Shown here: positions 56,426 to 64,000 of the stretch, one piece after another | How the letters are laid out: each line of letters opens with the position of its first letter | Position numbering within the stretch: the stretch's first letter is position 1 | Source: Arthrobacter sp. EM1 | GTDB lineage: Bacteria; Actinomycetota; Actinomycetes; Actinomycetales; Micrococcaceae | Assembly: GCF_029964055.1 (NCBI RefSeq) | Contig: NZ_CP124836.1 | Span: forward strand, 2,604,001-2,668,000 | Direction: 5' to 3' | DNA: 64,000 nucleotides | Notes under the pieces: model-generated | Told to the model about the DNA's origin: nothing | The model's input: the letters and a program-made list of their open reading frames with translations, nothing else | Database searches by the model: none | Position numbers and translations under genes: made by a program

Positions 56426-58198
56426 CTATTTCGAGATGACGGCGGCACTGTGGCCGGGAAGGGCGAGCTGGCCGTCGGCCAGGTGCACTGCGTCCTCGGT
56501 GGCCAGCGAGATCGAGGCGCCCGCAACACTGAGCCGGCGCGGTTCGGCGGAGAAGTTCATGGCGACCTCCACACTGCCGCGGCGCAGGCGGAGCCAGCCT
56601 TCGGCCTCGCTGAAGGCGACAGCGGTGTCTTCGAAGCCGAGTCCGGCGAGCTCAGGCGTCGTGCGCCGCAGCGAGATCAGCTTGCGGTACAGCTCCAGCA
56701 GACGGGCATGCTCACCCGCGGCGGCTTCGGCCCAGTCGAGCTTGGAACGGGTGAAGGTTTCCGGGTCCTGCGGGTCGGGGACGACGGCGGGGTCCCAGCC
56801 CATCCGTTCGAACTCCCTGATCCGGCCCTCCGCAGTGGCTTTGCCGAGTTCCGGTTCGGGGTGCGAGGTGAAGAACTGCCAGGGTGTGGTGGCGCCGTAT
56901 TCCTCACCCATAAAGAGCATCGGCGTGAACGGCGAGGTCAGGGTCGCGACGGCCGCCAGCGCCAGCTGCCCGTATCCCAGCGTTTGGGACAGCCGGTCGC
57001 CGGTGGCCCGGTTGCCGATCTGGTCGTGGTTCTGGCTGCAGACCACCAGGGCCGCGGGATGCACCACACCGGTGTTGATCGGTCGGCCGTGGTGCCGCCC
57101 ACGGAAGCTGGAGTAGCCGCCGTCGTGGAAGAACCCGTCCACCAGGACCTTGGCCAGGGCTTCAATGGACTCGAAGTCGGCGTAGTAGCCGGTGGCTTCG
57201 CCGCTCACGTTGACGTGCACCGCATGGTGGAAGTCATCGCTCCACTGGCCGGCCAGGCCGTAGCCGTTGATGCCGCGCGGGTAAAGCAGCCGCGGATCGT
57301 TGAGGTCCGATTCGGCGATCATGGTGGCAGCGCGTCCGGTTTCGGCGGAGATGCTGTCCGCAAGCGCACCGAACTCCTCCAGCAGGTGGACGGCCCGCTC
57401 GTCCTTGAAGGCATGCACGGCGTCGAGCCGAAGCCCGTCGACGTGGTAGTCCCGCAGCCACATGGCGGCGTTCTCCAGGATGTAACCGCGCACCACGTCG
57501 GACCCGGAACCGTCGAGGTTCACCGAGTCGCCCCAGGTGTTGCCCTCGCCCGATTTCAGGTACGGACCAAAGCGCGGAAGGTAGTTCCCGCTGGGTCCGA
57601 GGTGGTTGTAAACCACGTCCTGGATCACACCCAGACCGGCAGCATGGGCCGCGTCCACGAACCGCTGGTACGCGGCAGGGCCGCCGTAGCCCTCGTGCAC
57701 GGCGTACCAGAGAACGCCGTCGTAGCCCCAGTTGTGGGTTCCATTAAAGCCGTTCACCGGCAGCAACTCCACAAAATCAATACCAAGCTCCGCCAGGTAG
57801 GCCAGCTTGCCGGCCGCGGCGTCCAGGGTGCCTTCGGGGGTGAAGGTCCCGATGTGGAGCTCGTAGATCACCGCTCCCTGCAGCCCGCGGCCCTGCCAGT
57901 TTCCGTCCGACCACGTGTGGCTGCCTGCGTCGAAGGTCCGGGAGAGCGAGTGCACCCCGTCGGGCTGCCGGCGGGACCGGGGGTCCGGCAGCGGTGTGGT
58001 GTCGCCGTCGAGCAGGTAGCCGTAGTCGACCTCCCCGCTGGCCGGGGCGTCCGGTGCGGTCCACCAGCCGTCAGCGGCATCGGCAGGTGCCCGGCGGGTC
58101 ATCGGGTACTGCCGACCGTCGGCCAGCAGCGTCACGGCGGCCGGTTCCGGCGCCCAGAGGTCAAAGCGTTCATTTCCATCGGCAGGCAAAGTGATCAC
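56426..58198 (-). CDS. treZ: Malto-oligosyltrehalose trehalohydrolase
   Basis: 590 residues, GTG start. GH13 enzyme that cuts trehalose from the end made by TreY. An N-terminal E-set domain ([20 protein letters not shown]) precedes the barrel with [17 protein letters not shown] (nucleophile Asp), [12 protein letters not shown] (acid Glu) and [16 protein letters not shown] (His-Asp pair). It sits 29 bp after treY in the same direction. Confidence 0.97.
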   Translation of the reverse strand: MITLPADGNERFDLWAPEPAAVTLLADGRQYPMTRRAPADAADGWWTAPDAPASGEVDYGYLLDGDTTPLPDPRSRRQPDGVHSLSRTFDAGSHTWSDGNWQGRGLQGAVIYELHIGTFTPEGTLDAAAGKLAYLAELGIDFVELLPVNGFNGTHNWGYDGVLWYAVHEGYGGPAAYQRFVDAAHAAGLGVIQDVVYNHLGPSGNYLPRFGPYLKSGEGNTWGDSVNLDGSGSDVVRGYILENAAMWLRDYHVDGLRLDAVHAFKDERAVHLLEEFGALADSISAETGRAATMIAESDLNDPRLLYPRGINGYGLAGQWSDDFHHAVHVNVSGEATGYYADFESIEALAKVLVDGFFHDGGYSSFRGRHHGRPINTGVVHPAALVVCSQNHDQIGNRATGDRLSQTLGYGQLALAAVATLTSPFTPMLFMGEEYGATTPWQFFTSHPEPELGKATAEGRIREFERMGWDPAVVPDPQDPETFTRSKLDWAEAAAGEHARLLELYRKLISLRRTTPELAGLGFEDTAVAFSEAEGWLRLRRGSVEVAMNFSAEPRRLSVAGASISLATEDAVHLADGQLALPGHSAAVISK

Positions 58199-58227
58199 AG
58201 CTTTCCGTTCGCTTTTCGGAGGTTACG

Positions 58228-60570
58228 TCAGTGCTCGGCGGGAACCAGCAGGGCGACCGGGTAGCGGCCCAGGATGGCTGCCAGTTCCACGGCACCCGGG
58301 CCGAACGTGGCGCCGGTCAGTTCGTCGGTCATGGCTCCGGGCAGGTCAATGGCGGTCTCCCGCCAGCCGCCTTGCTGCTCCAGGGTGCGGGGCAGCCGGG
58401 TAGCGAGCGTCACAGCGCCCGGTCCCGCCGCTGAGCCGCGGTCAAAGCCGACCAGATGCCCCGCAGCCGGCCCTGCAGCCAGCACAGGGCGGTACCCCGT
58501 GAACAGCCCGGGCCGGCCGCGGCGCAGCCGCAGCGCCCTCGAGGTGACCAGGAGTTTCGCCGCGTCATCGGTGTACGACGCCGGACGTTCGCCCGCGTCC
58601 AGCGCGGCCAGGGCGGCACGCCGCGCACCGTAGTCGAAGGGCCGCCGGTTATCCGGATCGGTCAGCGAGCGGTCCCAGAACTCGGTGCCCTGGTAGACAT
58701 CGGGGACTCCCGGCATGGTCAGCTGAACCAGCTTGGCCCCAAGCGAATTGACGGCACCATAGGGATTCAGCAGCTGCACCAGGGATTCCAGTTCCGCCAC
58801 AACCTCAGGGTTGTCAAAGGCCGCGTCGACGACGGCGGCCAGCTTCACCTCGAAGCCCGCGTCCGGATCCAGCCAGTCGGTGGAGTTGCCGGCCTCACGG
58901 GCGGCCTTCAGTGCATAGGACTGCAGACGCTCACGGTCCGCGGGCCAGGCTCCGGCAATGGCTTGCCACAACAGGTTGGCCAGCGGTCCGTCCGGCAGCG
59001 GGGCAAGGTCCTGAAGCCGGGCCAGGGCAGCCCGCCATTCCGGCGCCAATTCGGCAAGCACCGAGATCCGCGCGCGGGTGTCTTCGCTGCGTTTGGTGTC
59101 GTGAGTGCTCAGCGTGGTCATGGACAACGGGAGCTCCGCCTGCCGGCGCGCCATCCGGTGATGGAATTCTTCCGCTGCGAGGGAGAACTCGGTAGGGTCG
59201 GCGCCGACCTCCGTCAGGGTGCCCAGCCGGGTGTAGCGGAAGAACGCGGTGTCCTCCACCCCCTTGGCCATGACCATGCCGGAGGTCTGCTGGAAGCGGC
59301 GCCCCAGCTCGGCGTCGGGCTCCGGGCCCGCGTCAAGCAGCAGCGGGAGCAGCATCGCAATAGCGTCGGCGAGGTCAGGACGCCGGCCGGCTGCGAGTTC
59401 GCACGCTTCCGCCAGGACGTCGGCGCCCACGGGCAGGTAGCTGCGGTAAACGGGGAAAGCGGCGATGATCTCGGACAGGGCGTCGGCGCTCTGGTCTGCC
59501 CTGAGCCCGGTGCCGGCCGGGACCAGCCGGGCCAGCCGAAGCATCTCGGAGTGCAGGATCCCGTCCGTGATCCGGCGCTTGGTACCCCGGATCATGTCCT
59601 CGTAGTCCGCCGCCTGGCCGCCGCGCAGCCCGGTGTCGAGGGCGTCGAGGTCTGCCTGCCCGGCGGGGTCGACGAAGAGCCGGTCCACGTCCGCGAGGGC
59701 GTCGTACCCGGTGGTTCCGTCGCAGTCGAAGCTGGCCGGAAGCTGCTCTCCGGGCTCGAGGATCTTCTCGATCAGCAGGTAGCTGCCGCCGGTCACTTCG
59801 CGGAGCCGGTGCAGGTAACCCTCCGGGTCGGCCAGGCCGTCCGGGTGGTCGATCCGGAGACCGTCAACCAGGCCCTCGCGGAACCAGCGGACAATCTCGG
59901 CGTGGGCCTCATCAAAGACCTCCGGGAGCTCCACCCGGATGCCGGCCAGGGAATTGACGGCAAAGAACCTGCGGTAGTTCAGTTCGTCGTCGGCCCGGCG
60001 CCAGCCGATCAGCTCGTAGTGCTGCCGGTCGTGCACCTCGCGGGGGTCATCGGCGGAGGAGTCACCTGCGGTATACGTGCCTTCGGCAAGCGGGAAGCGG
60101 TGGTCGTAGTAGCGCAGCTCCCCGTCCTTGATCTCCAGCGCGTCAACGTCGGAGTCCTCCCCGAGTACTGGGATCCGGATCCTGCCTGCCCCAAAGTCCC
60201 AGTCGACGTCGAACGCCGGGGCGTAACGGGACTGCTGTCCCTCCTTGAGCAGGGACCACCACCACGGGTTCTGGGCGGGGGTTGCGACGCCGACATGGTT
60301 GGGCACGATGTCAACGAGCACACCCATGCCGGCGTCCCGCGCCGCCTTCGACGCCGCGATCAGACCCTCGGCGCCGCCGCGGTCAGGGTCGATCGCGGCG
60401 GGGTCGGTGACGTCGTAGCCATGGTCCGATCCCTTTTCGGCGGTGAGGATCGGCGAGAGGTAGATCCAGTCCACGCCGAGCGATTTCAGGTACGGCACGG
60501 TCTCGGCAGCATCCTGGAGGGTGAACCCGGGCCGGACCTGCAGCCGGTAGGTGGAGACAGGAGTCCTCAT
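58228..60570 (-). CDS. treY: Malto-oligosyltrehalose synthase
   Basis: 780 residues. Isomerises the reducing end of malto-oligosaccharides to an alpha,alpha-1,1 link. Motifs: [60 protein letters not shown] (nucleophile Asp), [13 protein letters not shown] (acid Glu) and [17 protein letters not shown]. The ATG overlaps the glgX stop by 4 bp. Confidence 0.97.
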   Translation of the reverse strand: MRTPVSTYRLQVRPGFTLQDAAETVPYLKSLGVDWIYLSPILTAEKGSDHGYDVTDPAAIDPDRGGAEGLIAASKAARDAGMGVLVDIVPNHVGVATPAQNPWWWSLLKEGQQSRYAPAFDVDWDFGAGRIRIPVLGEDSDVDALEIKDGELRYYDHRFPLAEGTYTAGDSSADDPREVHDRQHYELIGWRRADDELNYRRFFAVNSLAGIRVELPEVFDEAHAEIVRWFREGLVDGLRIDHPDGLADPEGYLHRLREVTGGSYLLIEKILEPGEQLPASFDCDGTTGYDALADVDRLFVDPAGQADLDALDTGLRGGQAADYEDMIRGTKRRITDGILHSEMLRLARLVPAGTGLRADQSADALSEIIAAFPVYRSYLPVGADVLAEACELAAGRRPDLADAIAMLLPLLLDAGPEPDAELGRRFQQTSGMVMAKGVEDTAFFRYTRLGTLTEVGADPTEFSLAAEEFHHRMARRQAELPLSMTTLSTHDTKRSEDTRARISVLAELAPEWRAALARLQDLAPLPDGPLANLLWQAIAGAWPADRERLQSYALKAAREAGNSTDWLDPDAGFEVKLAAVVDAAFDNPEVVAELESLVQLLNPYGAVNSLGAKLVQLTMPGVPDVYQGTEFWDRSLTDPDNRRPFDYGARRAALAALDAGERPASYTDDAAKLLVTSRALRLRRGRPGLFTGYRPVLAAGPAAGHLVGFDRGSAAGPGAVTLATRLPRTLEQQGGWRETAIDLPGAMTDELTGATFGPGAVELAAILGRYPVALLVPAEH

Positions 60571-62807
60571 TCGGCGGCAGCCTTCGAAGCGCTGGTAGCG
60601 GCGGCTTCCTCCTGGGACTCCACCATTTCCTCGAGGGCGTCCTCGTGCTCGGCCATGGAGGCCAGCGACGCGGCTGCGGAGTAGTCCACTTCCACCTCGG
60701 GACCGGAGTGGGCGCGGAGCACCACCATCGACTTGGCCGCGAGCTTCACCACCGCACCAGCCTTAAGCGGCTCCTCGGTGTCAGCCTGGTCTGCGGTGTC
60801 CACAAGCACGTCCCAGAACCGCGAGTACTCCGTGGACGGCAGTGCGAAGTCCACGTCGTCGTCGTGGGCGTTGAAGCACAACAGGAAGCTGTCGTCGGTG
60901 ATCCGGCGTCCGCGGGAGTCCTGCTCCTGGATGCCGTCTCCGTTGTAGAACACACCGATGGTCCGCCCGAAGCCGCTGTCCCAGTCCTCCGGGAGCATTT
61001 CGGTGCCGTCCGTTTTCAGCCAGACGATGTCCGGGAGCTTCTCGCCCTCGCCGCGGCGGACCGGGCGGCCGTCGAAGAAGCGGCTGCGCCGGAACGTCGG
61101 GTGGTCGTGCCGGATCTTGTTGACGACGGCGGTGAACTCGACCAACGGCTGGTCCATCGCCTCCCAGTGGATCCAGCTCAGTTCCGAGTCCTGGCAGTAG
61201 GTGTTGTTGTTGCCCTGCTGGGTGCGGCCCAGTTCGTCGCCGTGCAGGAGCATCGGGACGCCCTGCGAAAGCAGCAGGGTGGCGATGAAGTTGCGCTGCT
61301 GGCGGGCGCGGAGGGTCAGTACGTGGTCGTTGTCCGTGTCCCCCTCCTCGCCGCAGTTCCAGGAGCGGTTGTGGGATTCGCCGTCGTTGTTGCCTTCGCC
61401 GTTGGCGTCGTTGTGCTTTTCGTTGTAGGAGACGAGGTCGCGCATGGTGAAGCCGTCGTGGGCGGTGACGAAGTTGATCGAGGCCACCGGGCGCCGGGCA
61501 GAGCTTTCGTACAGGTCCGCCGAGCCGGTCAGACGGGACGCGAATTCACCCAGGGTGGATGCCTCACCACGCCAGAAGTCGCGGACCGTGTCGCGGTACT
61601 TGCCGTTCCATTCGGTCCACTGCGGCGGGAAGTTGCCCACCTGGTAGCCGCCCGGGCCGATGTCCCACGGCTCGGCGATCAGCTTCACCTGGGAAACAAT
61701 CGGATCCTGCTGGATGAGTTCGAAGAAGGTGGAGAGCTTGTCGACGTCGTAGAACTCTCGGGCCAAGGTGGAGGCGAGGTCGAAGCGGAAGCCGTCGACG
61801 TGCATTTCCGTCACCCAATAGCGCAGGGAGTCCATCAACAGCTGCAGGGAGTGCGGGTGCCGGACGTTGAGGGAGTTTCCGGTTCCGGTGTAATCCATGT
61901 AGTGCTTCTGGTCGTCGTCAACGAGCCGGTAGTAGGCCTGGTTGTCGATGCCCTTGAAGGAGAGTGTGGGGCCCAGGTGGTTCCCTTCCGCGGTGTGGTT
62001 GTAAACCACGTCCAGGATCACCTCGATGCCGGCCCGGTGCAGATCGCGGACCATGGCCTTGAACTCCTGGACCTGGTGCCCGACGTCGCCGGAGGAGCTG
62101 TAGGTGTTCTGCGGCGCGAAGAAGCCGATGGTGTTGTAGCCCCAGTAGTTGTTGAGGCCCTTTTCCTCGAGCGTGCCGTCATTGACGAACTGGTGCACCG
62201 GCATGAGTTCGATCGCGGTGACGCCGAGCTTTTTCATGTGATCAATAACCGCCGGGTGCGCGACGCCGGCGTAGGTGCCGCGCTGCTCTTCGGGGATTTC
62301 AGGGTGCAGCTCGGTCAGGCCCTTGACGTGCGCCTCGTAGATTACCGACTGGTGGTAAGGGATCCGCAGCTGGCGGTCCCCGTCCCATTCGAAGTAGGGG
62401 TTGATGACCACACCGTGCATGGTGTGGGGAGCCGAATCGCTGTCGTTCCGGGAATCGGGGTCACCGAATTCATAGGTGAAGAGCGCCGGATCCCAGTCAA
62501 TCTGGCCTTGGACTGCTTTGGCGTAGGGGTCCATCAGCAGCTTGTTGGCGTTGAAGCGGTTGCCGTTTTCGGGTTCATACGGGCCGTGGACGCGGTAGCC
62601 GTATTTCTGTCCGGGCTGGATGTGCGGCAGGTAGCAGTGCCACACATAGCCGTCCACTTCGGTCAGCTCAACCCGGGTTTCGGTCAGGTCATCAGCGAGG
62701 ATGCACAGCTCCACCCGATCGGCGCGTTCGCTGAACAGGGCAAAATTGGTTCCGGTGCCATCAAAAGTGGCTCCCAGCGGATATGCCGTTCCGGGCCAGA
62801 CTTCCAT
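60567..62807 (-). CDS. glgX: Glycogen debranching enzyme GlgX/TreX
   Basis: 746 residues. Isoamylase-type GH13 enzyme that removes alpha-1,6 branches. Features: carbohydrate-binding N-terminal domain ([19 protein letters not shown]), [28 protein letters not shown] (nucleophile Asp), [19 protein letters not shown] (acid Glu) and [20 protein letters not shown]. The last about 35 residues are acidic and Ala-rich ([20 protein letters not shown]). It is the first gene of the glgX-treY-treZ-reductase operon, so glycogen can be routed to trehalose. Confidence 0.96.
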   Translation of the reverse strand: MEVWPGTAYPLGATFDGTGTNFALFSERADRVELCILADDLTETRVELTEVDGYVWHCYLPHIQPGQKYGYRVHGPYEPENGNRFNANKLLMDPYAKAVQGQIDWDPALFTYEFGDPDSRNDSDSAPHTMHGVVINPYFEWDGDRQLRIPYHQSVIYEAHVKGLTELHPEIPEEQRGTYAGVAHPAVIDHMKKLGVTAIELMPVHQFVNDGTLEEKGLNNYWGYNTIGFFAPQNTYSSSGDVGHQVQEFKAMVRDLHRAGIEVILDVVYNHTAEGNHLGPTLSFKGIDNQAYYRLVDDDQKHYMDYTGTGNSLNVRHPHSLQLLMDSLRYWVTEMHVDGFRFDLASTLAREFYDVDKLSTFFELIQQDPIVSQVKLIAEPWDIGPGGYQVGNFPPQWTEWNGKYRDTVRDFWRGEASTLGEFASRLTGSADLYESSARRPVASINFVTAHDGFTMRDLVSYNEKHNDANGEGNNDGESHNRSWNCGEEGDTDNDHVLTLRARQQRNFIATLLLSQGVPMLLHGDELGRTQQGNNNTYCQDSELSWIHWEAMDQPLVEFTAVVNKIRHDHPTFRRSRFFDGRPVRRGEGEKLPDIVWLKTDGTEMLPEDWDSGFGRTIGVFYNGDGIQEQDSRGRRITDDSFLLCFNAHDDDVDFALPSTEYSRFWDVLVDTADQADTEEPLKAGAVVKLAAKSMVVLRAHSGPEVEVDYSAAASLASMAEHEDALEEMVESQEEAAATSASKAAAE

Positions 62808-62836
62808 GTGTACTCCTCGTGCGTGGCGAAAATTCT

Positions 62837-62856
62837 CTAGAAAGACTACTTGTAAG
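62837..62856. promoter_or_regulatory. Possible operator in the glgX promoter region
   Basis: The 91-bp gap before glgX is AT-rich compared with its surroundings. It contains TACTT-GT-AAGTA (62848-62859 region), a 5-bp inverted repeat, next to AAGTAAGGTTAC. This may be a repressor site; no convincing -35/-10 pair was assigned. Confidence 0.25.
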
Positions 62857-62898
62857 TAAGGTTACTATCTGACGTGGCGCACTCTACGCGCGGTTATA

Positions 62899-64000
62899 TT
62901 ACATCCTCGACATAACCTCCCGCACGGCCTCCGCAACGTTCGACGCCGTCACCGGCCCGCCGCCCGATGCCAGGCTCCCGGCCCGGCCATGGACGCTGGC
63001 TGCCAGCGCCGCGATGGCGGCCCAGCGGTCGGCGGCCGGAATGCCGCGGCGCGCGAAAGCCCCGGCGTGCTCCGACAGCTGCGCCAGGAGGCCGCCGAGA
63101 ACACCGGCCAGGACGTCTCCGCTGCCGGCCGTTGCCAGCCACGGTGTCGCTTCGGACTGGCTGAAGACGGTCCCGGACGGTGCGGCGACGAGGGTTGTGG
63201 CGCCCTTGAGCAGTACCGTGGCGCCGGTGAGGCCGCTGGCCCGCCGGACGGCCGCGAGCGTGGCGCTTTCCACCGCGGAACGGCCGGCTCCGTCGCCGTA
63301 TCGCGCCAGCAGGGCGGCAAGTTCGCCGGCGTGCGGCGTCAGCACAACGTGCGGGGCGAGGGTCCGCGGCAAAGCAGGCAGCGCCCCGGCATCCGCGATG
63401 ACCGGAAGGCCGGCGGCGGCGGCGTCGCTGACGCGCTCCAGTTGCGCGTGGGCTTGCTCATCAAGGCCCGGGCCCAGGAGCCACGCCTGGACGCGGGCAT
63501 CAGCGACGCTGCCGGAGCCGCAGACAACTTCGGGGCAGGAACGCCGGACCAGGTCGGAGACCTCGGGCGGGCCGAGGTAGCGCACCATGCCCGCCCCTGC
63601 GGCCAGCGCTCCGCGGCAGGCCAGCACGGCGGCGCCGGGATAGCGCGTCGATCCTGCCACGACACCCAGGACACCGCGGGAGTACTTCTGGGAGCGCCGT
63701 TCCGGATACGGCAGGAGGGCGGACAGATCCCCGGCTTCGAAACGGCGCAGGGCCGGCTCCGGCAGGACATCGTCAATGCCGATGCGGACAAGCTGCACGC
63801 GGCCGGCGAAGTCCGCGCCGGGATCGGCCAGCAGACCGGCCTTGGCCGCCCCAAAGGTCACAGTGAGTTCGGCGCGCAGCACAGGTCCGCTGACTTCACC
63901 GGTATCGGCGTCTACGCCGCTGGGGAGGTCGCAGGCCACCACGAGTCCGGGCCGCGAGCCCGCCAGCTGCTCGAACAGCGCAGCGGCAGGGCCGCGGAGC
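62899..64000 (-). CDS. nnr: Bifunctional NAD(P)H-hydrate repair enzyme (epimerase/dehydratase), 5' end beyond window
   Basis: The frame is open to the right edge, so the N-terminal epimerase part is mostly missing; 366 residues are visible. The start of what is visible (LFEQLAGSRPGLVVACDLPSG, then GVDADTGEV) is the end of the YjeF-N epimerase domain. The rest is the ADP-dependent dehydratase: RRSQKYSRGVLGVVAGSTRYPGAAVLACRGAL, VLTPHAGELAALL (substrate loop) and TAGSGDVLAGVLGGLLAQ (nucleotide loop). The enzyme repairs damaged NADHX and NADPHX. It is transcribed in the same direction as glgX, with a 91-bp gap. Confidence 0.93.
   Translation of the reverse strand, partial: LRGPAAALFEQLAGSRPGLVVACDLPSGVDADTGEVSGPVLRAELTVTFGAAKAGLLADPGADFAGRVQLVRIGIDDVLPEPALRRFEAGDLSALLPYPERRSQKYSRGVLGVVAGSTRYPGAAVLACRGALAAGAGMVRYLGPPEVSDLVRRSCPEVVCGSGSVADARVQAWLLGPGLDEQAHAQLERVSDAAAAGLPVIADAGALPALPRTLAPHVVLTPHAGELAALLARYGDGAGRSAVESATLAAVRRASGLTGATVLLKGATTLVAAPSGTVFSQSEATPWLATAGSGDVLAGVLGGLLAQLSEHAGAFARRGIPAADRWAAIAALAASVHGRAGSLASGGGPVTASNVAEAVREVMSRM

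Noticed and set aside
55484..62840. Very long plus-strand open frames (about 730 to 930 codons) opposite the trehalose/glycogen genes
   Set aside because: They are antisense to treZ, treY and glgX, which have all catalytic motifs. Long antisense frames are expected at this GC content and their translations show no recognisable domains.

Overview
This is a GC-rich chromosomal segment from an actinobacterium, most likely Arthrobacter, Pseudarthrobacter or a close relative in the Micrococcaceae. The evidence is frequent GTG and TTG starts, a mycothiol glycosyltransferase (MshA), actinobacterial-type inositol-3-phosphate synthase, GuaB3, TreYZ with GlgX, and CIRCE-controlled groES-groEL with a short His-containing GroEL tail. 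No integrase, transposase, phage module or CRISPR array is visible. The window is mostly housekeeping and core metabolism, with a few accessory genes.

Layout. 1-6 kb: the start of a GatB/YqeY protein, a secreted GH5 cellulase-like lipoprotein, and a betaine/proline ABC importer (binding protein, permease, ATPase). The ATPase gene has a 480-bp upstream region that looks strongly structured as RNA. 6-13 kb: a PadR-UbiB kinase operon with a helically phased triple operator, tRNA-Ala(CGC), an NmrA-like oxidoreductase, a membrane protein, a RimJ/L-like acetyltransferase, galU, 5-formyl-THF cyclo-ligase, and an FmdB/Ruc-like zinc ribbon behind a CIRCE element. 13.5-18.5 kb: a SAF/CpaB-like protein and a 1370-residue helicase-nuclease fusion whose Walker A lysine is replaced by glutamine. 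18.8-30.6 kb: guaA, DUF3817, SURF1, an orphan PTS EIIA, glpD, guaB3, an APC permease, a fused ABC transporter and guaB. 30.7-40.6 kb: an OafA-type acyltransferase, DUF389, groEL, groES, a small membrane protein, a THUMP-like methyltransferase, an AroE-like dehydrogenase and a GH3 lipoprotein. 40.7-46.1 kb: a YbdK-type ligase and the overlapping alr-tsaE-tsaB-rimI-tsaD operon. 46.3-54 kb: a divergent PfkB/GH4 pair, a frameshifted GNAT gene, mshA, fhs, and a DUF559-type nuclease gene flanked by inverted arrays of 32-bp repeats. 54-64 kb: ino1, then a glgX-treY-treZ-aldo/keto reductase operon, and the start-truncated NAD(P)H-hydrate repair enzyme.

How the genes fit together. Osmoprotection is covered twice, by betaine uptake and by trehalose synthesis from glycogen (GlgX debranches, TreY and TreZ release trehalose). 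Ino1 supplies the inositol phosphate that MshA uses for mycothiol. GuaB, GuaB3 and GuaA cover the IMP-XMP-GMP node. TsaB/D/E plus RimI modify tRNA (t6A) and ribosomal protein S18. HrcA/CIRCE appears to couple groES-groEL to the FmdB/Ruc-like gene 23 kb away.

The best candidates for something undescribed are the structured leader before the betaine operon, the DUF559 gene with its repeat arrays, and the helicase-nuclease with a degenerate Walker A. All functional calls come from reading motifs by eye; no database search was possible.
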